From Clostridiales bacterium (GTDB lineage Bacteria > Bacillota > Clostridia > Lachnospirales > WQUN01): 64,000 bases of DNA. Numbering within the stretch: position 1 is the stretch's first letter; each line of letters begins with the position of its first letter. The notes under the pieces are model-generated. The model was not told where the DNA came from. It was given only the letters and a program-made list of their open reading frames with translations, and did not search any database. Positions 42,609 to 49,838 of this stretch are shown here, in pieces. Both the position numbers and the translations under genes were made by a program. The DNA is taken from contig JAISGK010000078.1 in NCBI GenBank assembly GCA_031263155.1, positions 23,565 through 87,564 on the forward strand, read 5' to 3'.

Positions 42609-44477
42609 ATGAAAAGAAGACATGTATTATTGACCGCCCTTGTCGCGATGGCAATCACACCCGCCATTATATGGCTGGGCAGCGCGAAAATAAATTTTAC
42701 CCGCAACACTAACACGAATTTTACCGCTCCGGCTCCAGCGCAAGCCTCGACGGCGCAACCTTTTGTGCGTGACATGTCACGGTTGGACTTCTCATCTCTT
42801 CGCTACACCAACTGGGATTATAAAGCCGTGATCTCCAACCTGTCGCCTAGAAATAAAAAAGCGTACACTCTCATGCTATTTATGAACGGGTCTGACCTGG
42901 AGAGTGAAAATGGAGCGGCAACCTTGGATATTCACGAAATATTGAGCACCGGCGTTAGCGATCAAATAAATCTTGTAATATTCACAGGCGGGGCCAATCG
43001 CTGGCAAAACAACGTGATACCCCAAAACGAGTGCGCCATATGGGAAGTACGGGGTAACTCGATTTACGAATTGGGACGGGTGGGTTTGCTTAACATGGGC
43101 GATCCCGGAACATTACGCGGCTTTATCGATTTGTGCTATAGTTCGTTTCCTGCGGATAAGTACGGACTCATCATGTGGGATCATGGCGGCGGTTCCATAG
43201 CGGGCTACGGGCAGGACGAAAAATTTGACAATAATAACCTTACGCTGCTAGAAATGAATTACGCCTTTGCCGATTCTGGCGCGGCGCGGCACAAGTTGGA
43301 ATTTTTGGCGTTTGACTCTTGCCTTATGTCTTCTATCGAAATGTCTGTCGTTGCTTCTGAATACGCAAATTATATGATCTCAGCGGAGGATCTTGAACCT
43401 GGAGACGGATGGGATTATTCATTTTTGGGCAGCATGGGGCAAAATCCCTCTTGCAGCGGCAAAGACGCGGGTATATACATCACGGACGCTTTTATGAATT
43501 ATTACGGCGCCAATTCGGATGAGATACTCACCATGTCGGTGACAGATTTGACTCGTGCGCCATACGTAATGTCCGCCATGGGAAAATTGATGAGCAAAGC
43601 CGACGCAAACATGCTGGGCGAGTTTCACACATTGGCGCAACGCAGGGCAAATACAAAAACATTCGGCGAAGGCAGCCCAAGGGACAATCAATGTGACATG
43701 GTCGATATTGGAGACATGGCGCGTAAGCTAAGTGATTATTATCCATCCGAAGCGGCGTCTGTACTTGCGGAACTGCAACAAGCGGTCGTCTATAACCGCC
43801 ACAACTGCGACGTTGACCTTTGCGGCTTAAGCGCGTATTACATCTATGGCGGACGGGACATAGGCGGCATTACCATGCCCATATATGACGGACTCTGGAT
43901 GGACGGCAATTATACGAACTACCTTAACGGCTTTTACAATATGTTAAGCAACGGGAGCCAATTTTACCGCTCCAGCGGCGTCAAGGCCGCGTCGGATGAG
44001 AGCAAAACCGATCCCACCTTGTGGCGTAGAGATCCGGTAGGCAATTATATGTTGATAGGCGTCGGCTCGGAGGATTATCCCATTGGCAAGTGGCCGAAGA
44101 TAATTGAGCACGTGGCGATGTATCGCGTGGGCGGCACATCAGAAAAATCTCTATACGCCGCCCCGGCAAGACTTAACGGCATAGACTGCGACATAATGGT
44201 CGTTATAAAGCCAAACCTGGCAAAGATACTGGGCGCGCGCCAAAAAGAGGGCATGATGATACAAAAGGGCGCTGATCCGCTGGTCGTTGGCGACAGACTA
44301 CGGTTTTATTATCTGCGGCGCGATTTTAACACTGGCGAAGAGGACTGGATACTCGGGGTGGAAACAGTGTTAACCCAAGATTTGGCTTTCGAGTGGTCAG
44401 ACGCGCCCGCCGACGCCAAAATTTGCGACCAACGCACCGACGCGTTGGGTAACGTGAGTTATGACACATGGGAGTAG
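42609..44477 (+). CDS. Clostripain-family (C11) cysteine peptidase, exported
   Basis: 622-aa protein with an N-terminal signal/anchor (MKRRHVLLTALVAMAITPAI). The caspase-like C11 domain has the catalytic His in IMWDHGGGSIAGYG and Cys in FLAFDSCLMSSIEM, both intact, and AYTLMLFMNGSDLES at its start. C11 enzymes cut after Arg/Lys. The C-terminal ~200 residues are unassigned. ATG at 42609 chosen; earlier in-frame starts overlap the GAGG site. Confidence 0.9.
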   Translation: MKRRHVLLTALVAMAITPAIIWLGSAKINFTRNTNTNFTAPAPAQASTAQPFVRDMSRLDFSSLRYTNWDYKAVISNLSPRNKKAYTLMLFMNGSDLESENGAATLDIHEILSTGVSDQINLVIFTGGANRWQNNVIPQNECAIWEVRGNSIYELGRVGLLNMGDPGTLRGFIDLCYSSFPADKYGLIMWDHGGGSIAGYGQDEKFDNNNLTLLEMNYAFADSGAARHKLEFLAFDSCLMSSIEMSVVASEYANYMISAEDLEPGDGWDYSFLGSMGQNPSCSGKDAGIYITDAFMNYYGANSDEILTMSVTDLTRAPYVMSAMGKLMSKADANMLGEFHTLAQRRANTKTFGEGSPRDNQCDMVDIGDMARKLSDYYPSEAASVLAELQQAVVYNRHNCDVDLCGLSAYYIYGGRDIGGITMPIYDGLWMDGNYTNYLNGFYNMLSNGSQFYRSSGVKAASDESKTDPTLWRRDPVGNYMLIGVGSEDYPIGKWPKIIEHVAMYRVGGTSEKSLYAAPARLNGIDCDIMVVIKPNLAKILGARQKEGMMIQKGADPLVVGDRLRFYYLRRDFNTGEEDWILGVETVLTQDLAFEWSDAPADAKICDQRTDALGNVSYDTWE

Positions 44478-44497
44478 ACACATTTTTAATATTGGCA

Positions 44498-44535
44498 GCG
44501 GGGCGATAGAGCGCTCCGCTGTCGCGTTTTGGGGA
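44498..44535 (+). terminator. Possible terminator after the C11 peptidase gene
   Basis: AGCGG...CCGCT stem with a GC-rich loop followed by GTCGCGTTTTGG. Weak. Confidence 0.35.
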
Positions 44536-44574
44536 TTTCCGCTTATTATTGGTGATACCAACGCTTGTTTGTGA

Positions 44575-44580
44575 TATAAT
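44575..44580 (+). promoter_or_regulatory. Extended -10 promoter of the isomerase-like gene
   Basis: TGATATAAT (TG-N-TATAAT) about 40 nt before the start codon; no good -35 at 17 nt. Confidence 0.5.
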
Positions 44581-44619
44581 GTGCATGTTTACAAATCTAC
44601 AATACACAGGAGGTTTTGT

Positions 44620-46092
44620 ATGAACATTCCCGATGTAAAACTGGGGCTGGTGTCAGTCAGCCGAGACTGTTTTCCCATGAGCCTTAGCGCCCGTCGTCGC
44701 GAAGCTATTGTCGGCGATCTCGCGTTGCAGCTCATAGACGTGTACGAATCTAAAGTCACTGTAGAAAACGAAAATGATGCCATGCGCGCTCTGGAAGATA
44801 TCAATAAAGCCGGGGCTAACGCGCTTGTTATTTTCCTTGGCAACTTTGGGCCAGAAGGCCCCGAAACGTTGCTTGCCCAAAAATTTTGCGGCCCCGTTAT
44901 GTTTTGCGCGGCTGCGGAAGAAACCGGACAAGACCTTATCAATGGACGTGGCGACGCTTATTGCGGTATGCTTAACGCCTCGTACAACATCGGGTTGCGC
45001 GGATTAAAACCCTACATACCCGAATACCCTATTGGTACGGCGCAAGAGATATCGACCATGATAAAAGAGTTCATCCCTATTGCCCGTGTGCTCATAGGGT
45101 TAAAGAAGCTCAAAATCTTTACGTTCGGGCCTCGACCCTTTGATTTTTTGGCCTGCAACGCTCCCATTAAACCCTTGTTTGACCTGGGGGTAGAGATACA
45201 GGAAAACTCTGAACTAGACCTTTTTGCCTCCTATAAAGCCCACGCTGGCGACGAACGTATAGAAAGCGTCGTTGATGATATGATAGCGGAGTTGGGCAAG
45301 GGCAACCGTGAATTTTTAAAACGTCTTGCTCAATTTGAAATAACGTTGCTGGATTGGGCCGAGGCAAACAAGGGCGCGTCAGAATATTATGTGTTTGCCA
45401 ATAAATGTTGGCCGGCGTTTCAAACGCAATTCGGCTTTGTTCCATGCTATATAAACAGCCGCCTTACCGCGCGCGGCATACCCGTCGCCTGTGAAACGGA
45501 CATCTATGGCGCGCTCACAGAGTTCATTATTACGCTTGCGTCAGAAATTCCGCCAACGCTTCTAGACATAAACAATACCGTGCCCTATGACATGATAGAA
45601 ACCTCGCCGGAAGCGTTTAAAGGCTACAAGCCCACGGATTTGTTTATGGGTTTCCACTGTGGCAACACGGCGTCGTGCTATCTGCGCGTTCCCGAAATGA
45701 AGTATCAATTGATCATGAAGCGTTCGCTTGAGCCGGACAGCGAGCCGGATATCAGTCGCGGAACGCTTGAGGGAGCGCTCAAACCATCTGACATAACCCT
45801 GTTTAGGTTGCAGTCCACCGCCGAAGGGCAGCTCAAGAGTTACATCGCGCAAGGTGAAATTCTGGATGCCGATCCAAAATCATTCGGTGGCATAGGTATA
45901 ATAGCTGTGCGAGAGATGGGGCGTTTCTACCGCCATGTGCTCATAGAAGGGCGGTTCCCTCATCACGCCGGGGTTGCGTTTAAGCATGTGGGCAAAACGC
46001 TTTTTAGCGTGGTAAAATTGCTTGGAGTAGGCGATGTTGGCTACAATCAGCCCGCTGGCGTGCTCTACAAAGCGGAAAACCCATTCGCTTAA
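44620..46092 (+). CDS. L-fucose/L-arabinose isomerase family protein
   Basis: 490-aa cytoplasmic protein of the FucI/AraA fold. The N-terminal part (ALVIFLGNFGPEGPETLLA, FCAAAEETGQDL) and the C-terminal FMGFHCGNTASCYLR and GGIGIIAVREMGRFYRHVLIEGRFPHH region with conserved Glu/His resemble the fucose-isomerase-like group often found alone. Sugar substrate unknown; no kinase, aldolase or transporter is next to it. RBS AGGAGG before the ATG at 44620. It is separated from the encapsulin pair by 329 nt containing a repeat element. Confidence 0.82.
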   Translation: MNIPDVKLGLVSVSRDCFPMSLSARRREAIVGDLALQLIDVYESKVTVENENDAMRALEDINKAGANALVIFLGNFGPEGPETLLAQKFCGPVMFCAAAEETGQDLINGRGDAYCGMLNASYNIGLRGLKPYIPEYPIGTAQEISTMIKEFIPIARVLIGLKKLKIFTFGPRPFDFLACNAPIKPLFDLGVEIQENSELDLFASYKAHAGDERIESVVDDMIAELGKGNREFLKRLAQFEITLLDWAEANKGASEYYVFANKCWPAFQTQFGFVPCYINSRLTARGIPVACETDIYGALTEFIITLASEIPPTLLDINNTVPYDMIETSPEAFKGYKPTDLFMGFHCGNTASCYLRVPEMKYQLIMKRSLEPDSEPDISRGTLEGALKPSDITLFRLQSTAEGQLKSYIAQGEILDADPKSFGGIGIIAVREMGRFYRHVLIEGRFPHHAGVAFKHVGKTLFSVVKLLGVGDVGYNQPAGVLYKAENPFA

Positions 46093-46155
46093 CAGAAAGT
46101 CCTTGCTGTGGTAGGGGCGCACGCAGATCGGCGGGTATAATAAATTGGTGGATAT

Positions 46156-46285
46156 GCTTTCGTAGGGGCGCGCACTGCGCGCCCGCGAGGTAACCGGGCG
46201 ATTGCCGAGGATCCACACCAATACCGAATAACCGAGCGATTGCCTAGGAGACGCGCGGGCGCGCAGTGCGCGCCCCTACGAAAGC
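46156..46285. mobile_element. 130-bp inverted-repeat element (MITE- or REP-like)
   Basis: Two perfect 32-bp arms (46156-46187 and 46254-46285; core GGGGCGCGCACTGCGCGCCC) flank 66 bp that contains two near-identical 15-mers, AACCGGGCGATTGCC (46192-46206) and AACCGAGCGATTGCC (46230-46244). A related partial string, GTAGGGGCGCACGCAG, lies just upstream near 46112. No coding capacity. It fills most of the gap between the isomerase-like gene and the encapsulin gene; no T-run follows, so it is not a simple terminator. Confidence 0.8.
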
Positions 46286-46349
46286 AAAAATTCATCCCAA
46301 AGCTTCCGGTATCGTCCGTTTTGTTCGGAATGTTTTCTCCAATGCTACG

Positions 46350-46361
46350 ATTTGATCAAAT
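46350..46361. promoter_or_regulatory. 12-bp perfect palindrome upstream of the encapsulin gene
   Basis: ATTTGATCAAAT, 60 nt before the shell start codon and in the only unique part of the upstream gap. Possible regulator site; no convincing sigma-A promoter is seen around it. Confidence 0.3.
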
Positions 46362-46421
46362 GATAAATTTTTCTTTTCTGCGCATACTACCGTTGTATGT
46401 GTGCATGGATGGAGGAATATA

Positions 46422-47378
46422 ATGGCTGAAAACGCCCCTGACAAACGCCCGCTTAACAGCATAGGCACAAACGAAGCCTTCCAACTTTCGGATGTTGTAA
46501 AGACGCCTCCTATTTATGGTATGCTCACCCCGCGCTGGCTATCGCGCGCGTTGGAGATGAAAGGGCTGCAAACAGGCGTGTACCGCGTTAACCGCGTGGT
46601 AGAGGGCGAAACCCCTTTGGACGTGCTTTGCAGTTTAGACCCCAGCACCGAAGAGATCCCGCAGGGCTATGTAAAATATGATAACAACCCTAAAGAATAT
46701 CACCTTGTAGCCGTATCTACCATTATCAATGTCGATACACACGTGTCCGATGTGTATAACGAACCCTACAATCAGGTAGACGAGCAGATAAATCTCGCCG
46801 TGGAGAGCTTAAAAGAACGGCAGGAGAGTCAGATAATAAACAATGGCAACTATGGCCTGTTAAAATGCTGCGCAAACAGCCAGCGCGTTGACGCGCGCGG
46901 TGGCTCCCCTACCCCGGATTTGCTGGATGAACTGTTGGCAAAGGTATGGAAAGAACCATCGTTTTTTCTGGCGCACCCCCGCGCCATAGCGGCATTCGAA
47001 CGTGAATGTACGCGTCGCGGCGTGCCGCCGGAAACTACGAGTGTCTACGGCGGCGTATTTATAAAATGGCGTGGTGTGCCCATTTTGCCCACAGACAAAT
47101 GTTTTGTGGATGGCAAGCGCAATCCAGGCCCTTCAAATGGCAAAACAAATGTCATCCTTTTACGCACTGGAGAGGCCAGGCGCGGCGTGATAGGGCTGTA
47201 TCAATCCGGCTTGCCCAATGAAAAATCGCGCGGTATGTCCGTGCGTTTGCGCGGCATAGATGACAACGGCATAGCCAGTTACCTGCTCTCACTGTACTGC
47301 TCGGCGGCCATTCTGTCCGATGACGCCATAGCCGTTTTGGAGAATACAGAGGTCGGCGTTTACCATGACTATAAATAA
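46422..47378 (+). CDS. Family 2A encapsulin shell protein (SrpI-like)
   Basis: 318-aa HK97-fold capsid-like protein that self-assembles into a protein nanocompartment. Family 2A hallmarks are strong: LTPRWLSRALEMKGLQTGVY, VYRVNRVV, DNPKEYHLVAVSTIINVDTH, DEQINLAVESLKERQESQII, KVWKEPSFFLAHPRAIAAF and ECTRRGVPPETTSVYGG, then IKWRGVPILPTDK. It has no cNMP-binding insertion, which separates 2A from 2B. Start at 46422 chosen for GGAGG 6 nt upstream. The desulfurase gene starts inside its 3' end, as expected for shell and cargo. Confidence 0.93.
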   Translation: MAENAPDKRPLNSIGTNEAFQLSDVVKTPPIYGMLTPRWLSRALEMKGLQTGVYRVNRVVEGETPLDVLCSLDPSTEEIPQGYVKYDNNPKEYHLVAVSTIINVDTHVSDVYNEPYNQVDEQINLAVESLKERQESQIINNGNYGLLKCCANSQRVDARGGSPTPDLLDELLAKVWKEPSFFLAHPRAIAAFERECTRRGVPPETTSVYGGVFIKWRGVPILPTDKCFVDGKRNPGPSNGKTNVILLRTGEARRGVIGLYQSGLPNEKSRGMSVRLRGIDDNGIASYLLSLYCSAAILSDDAIAVLENTEVGVYHDYK

Positions 47379-48684
47379 TCCATGTTCGCAAAAGTTCGAT
47401 ATGAGCAATCGCGCAAACCTGTTCGACATGTCAGATGAATCGCGACGCCTTGGCATAGCCGATCATCTTTGTCGCGCCCATTTGCCCGATCGACTGGCCT
47501 TCACGCGCGATGATTTTCCCATTTTTAACGAAAAGGTTAATAACCGGTCTCTTGTTTGGCTGGATAACGCCGCCACTACCCAAAAACCCAAAACCGTGAT
47601 TGATCGCCTTGTGCGCTATTATGAACGTGAAAACTCGAATGTGCACAGGGGCGCGCACGCGCTTGCCGTAAGAGCGACTGACGCGCTGGAACAATCGCGT
47701 CAAACAGCCGCCTCTTTTATCAACGCCCGCGCTGATGAGGTATTCTTTGTGCGCGGCGCTACCGAAGGCATTAACCTTATAGCGCAGAGTTTTGTACGCG
47801 ATCTGCTGCGACCGTGTGACGAGATACTGCTTACAGAATTAGAGCACCATGCCAATATCGTACCATGGCAAATGATCACGGCCGCGACAGACGCCATCAT
47901 CCGCGTCGCCCCGGTGGACGACAGCGGCCAGATCATCATTAGCGAATTCAAAAAATTGCTTTGCCCGCGCACCAAATTTGTTTCCATTTGCCACATATCC
48001 AACGCCCTGGGCACTGTTGCGCCCATTGAAGAGATGATACGTGCGGCGCACGATTGGGGCGCTCCGGTTTTGGTAGACGCAGCTCAAAGCGTCGCGCATA
48101 TGCCTGTGAATGTAAAATCGCTGGATGCGGATTTTCTCGTCTTTTCGGGGCATAAGATATACGCGCCCACGGGCATCGGCGTGGTGTACGGCAAGGCGGA
48201 ATATCTTGAGCGCGCCAAGCCCTATCACGGCGGGGGCAACATGATTGCCGACGTGACGTTTGAAAAAACAATATATAACAAACCGCCCCAAAAATTTGAG
48301 GCGGGCACGCTCAATATCGCGGGGGCGGTCGGTCTCGCCTCCGCGTTGGATTATGTATCGGCCATTGGCATGGCAAATATCCACGCCGTTGAGCAAGAGC
48401 TTATGGATTATGCCGCGCGAAAGTTATCGCTTGTTCCGCGATTAAGTATAATAGGCTGCTGCGAAAAATCTGGCGCGTTGTCATTCGTGCTTAAAGGAAT
48501 GGATAATGAAGCGGTCGCGCGACGGTTGGACGAGGCCGGGATTGCCGTTAGAGCGGGGCATCACTGCGCCCAGCCCATCTTGCGCCGCTTTGGCCTGGAG
48601 GGGACAGTGCGCGCCTCTTTCGGGCTGTACAACACCTCCAGGGACGTTGACGCGTTGGAAAAAAATCTGTGCGATACGCGATGA
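47365..48684 (+). CDS. SufS-like cysteine desulfurase, probable encapsulin cargo
   Basis: 439-aa PLP enzyme that moves sulfur from cysteine to an active-site Cys persulfide. Core begins near residue 50 (DDFPIFNEKVNNRSLVWLDN); PLP Lys in FSGHKIYAPTGIGV; nucleophile Cys in RAGHHCAQPILRRFG. The ~45 residues before the core (including SDESRRLGIADHLCRAHLPD) are absent from ordinary SufS and are the likely shell-targeting region. Start overlaps the shell gene by 14 nt. No sufB/C/D/U genes are near, which argues against a housekeeping Fe-S role. Confidence 0.92.
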   Translation: MTINNPCSQKFDMSNRANLFDMSDESRRLGIADHLCRAHLPDRLAFTRDDFPIFNEKVNNRSLVWLDNAATTQKPKTVIDRLVRYYERENSNVHRGAHALAVRATDALEQSRQTAASFINARADEVFFVRGATEGINLIAQSFVRDLLRPCDEILLTELEHHANIVPWQMITAATDAIIRVAPVDDSGQIIISEFKKLLCPRTKFVSICHISNALGTVAPIEEMIRAAHDWGAPVLVDAAQSVAHMPVNVKSLDADFLVFSGHKIYAPTGIGVVYGKAEYLERAKPYHGGGNMIADVTFEKTIYNKPPQKFEAGTLNIAGAVGLASALDYVSAIGMANIHAVEQELMDYAARKLSLVPRLSIIGCCEKSGALSFVLKGMDNEAVARRLDEAGIAVRAGHHCAQPILRRFGLEGTVRASFGLYNTSRDVDALEKNLCDTR

Positions 48685-48701
48685 ACAGGGATTAGCTTGT
48701 G

Positions 48702-48793
48702 CCAAACGATAATGGCAAAAGCAAATACAGCCCAGATTTGAATCCCATTGAGAACATGTGTAGTAAGATTAAGACGGCTCTAAGTCACAGCCT
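48702..48793 (+). pseudogene. 3' fragment of an IS630-type transposase
   Basis: Reads KYSPDLNPIENMCSKIKTAL in frame, the conserved C-terminal DDE motif region (YSPDLNPIENMWSKIK, with the catalytic Glu) of IS630 transposases. Only about 30 codons remain, starting right after the desulfurase stop. The usual Trp is Cys here. Confidence 0.8.
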
Positions 48794-49577
48794 ATATCGA
48801 TATCCTTTGCCTCACAGCCTCATATAACAATACCGCGCCAGCCACAGCCGCGTTGAGCGACTCGGCGGCGACCATAGGAAGCCGGGCGCGGAAGTTGGCC
48901 GCCTCGGTCAGCGCGGAGCTTAAGCCCTGCGCCTCATTACCTATCATTACGCAGCACGAGCCTCTCATATCCAACGTGTATGGCAGGGATCCGTCGCGCA
49001 CGACGGCGGCAATTATGTTAATGTGATTGTCGCGCAGCGCGGTCACAATATCATCGGGGGGCGCTTTGATTACCGGTACGCGAAAAACACCCCCCGCGCT
49101 TGCGCGAACCACTTTGGGGTTGTACACGTCACAGCACGCGCCGCAGAGTATAACCCCGCCAGCCCCCGCCGCGCCCGCCGCGCGTATCAGCGTACCTAAA
49201 TTGCCCGGGTCTTGAATGTCCTCGCACAACAGCCACAGCCCCTGCGCTTGGGCAAAGTCCAAAGCGAACTCACGCTTGCCGCACACCGCCAAAATACCCT
49301 GAGGGTTTTCTGTTTGAGAAATTTTTGAGAATAATTGTTTACGCGTTATATATACCTTCGCGCGCGTCTCAAGCTCGCGCAAATCGAAGGAGCCGACCCT
49401 ATGGTCGTGGCGACCATGGTCGAACTGACGACCACTGGCGAACTCCTCCGTAATTACATAATATTTGACTTCCCAGCTACTGGGGATCTCTTTGACAAAC
49501 TTCTCACCCTCGACAATGAACAACTGTCCGTCGAGTTTTTTTAATTTCTTAACGAATTCCGCTCCGGCAATAATCAT
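48792..49577 (-). CDS. SpoU/TrmH-type RNA 2'-O-methyltransferase
   Basis: 261-aa SPOUT enzyme using SAM to methylate rRNA or tRNA ribose. Motif 1 LCEDIQDPGNLGTLIRAA (about residue 116), motif 2 CVMIGNEAQGLS (about 208), motif 3 ESLNAAVAGAVLLYE (about 239). The N-terminal substrate-binding part is short. Residues about 46-62 (SGRQFDHGRHDHRVGS) come from a DNA stretch with nested palindromes (49396-49440) and look inserted. It starts 3 nt after the rubredoxin stop. Confidence 0.9.
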   Translation of the reverse strand: MIIAGAEFVKKLKKLDGQLFIVEGEKFVKEIPSSWEVKYYVITEEFASGRQFDHGRHDHRVGSFDLRELETRAKVYITRKQLFSKISQTENPQGILAVCGKREFALDFAQAQGLWLLCEDIQDPGNLGTLIRAAGAAGAGGVILCGACCDVYNPKVVRASAGGVFRVPVIKAPPDDIVTALRDNHINIIAAVVRDGSLPYTLDMRGSCCVMIGNEAQGLSSALTEAANFRARLPMVAAESLNAAVAGAVLLYEAVRQRISI

Positions 49578-49580
49578 CTA

Positions 49581-49736
49581 CTATTCGGCCTCAAAATCCT
49601 CTTTGCCTACGCCACACAACGGACATACCCAATCATCAGGCAGGTCCTCAAACGCCGTGCCTGGGGCGATACTCGCATCGGAGTCTCCTGCCTCTGGATC
49701 GTACACATAGCCACATACCTGGCACACGTATCCCAT
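49581..49736 (-). CDS. Rubredoxin
   Basis: 51-aa small electron carrier. The two iron-binding motifs are complete: [16 protein letters not shown] at the start and [15 protein letters not shown] near the end (C-x2-C each). Used by anaerobes in oxygen and peroxide defence or as a general one-electron carrier. RBS AAGGGAT about 9 nt before the ATG. It is immediately upstream of the RNA methyltransferase gene. Confidence 0.95.
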   Translation of the reverse strand: MGYVCQVCGYVYDPEAGDSDASIAPGTAFEDLPDDWVCPLCGVGKEDFEAE

Positions 49737-49765
49737 AATTAATCATCCCTTCACCCCGCCTGACC

Positions 49766-49816
49766 GTGGCGATATCTCGCCACAGCGATATCTCGCCACA
49801 GCGGGATCTCCTGTAG
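49766..49816. repeat. Short hairpin repeats between pyk and rubredoxin
   Basis: CGATATCTCGCCACAG occurs twice in tandem, preceded by GTGG, so GTGGCGA/TCGCCAC hairpins can form; a related CGGGATCTCC/GGAGCGCG part follows. No T-run, so a terminator role for pyk is unsure. Confidence 0.6.
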
Positions 49817-49838
49817 GAGCGCGGACACTACCCGCGCT

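Noticed and set aside
46156..46285. Rho-independent terminator of the isomerase-like gene
   Set aside because: The arms are 66 bp apart and no T-run follows either arm; it looks like a repeat element, though it could still affect transcription.
47365..48684. Housekeeping SufS for Fe-S cluster assembly
   Set aside because: No sufB, sufC, sufD or sufU nearby, and the overlap with a family 2A shell plus the N-terminal extension point to encapsulin cargo.
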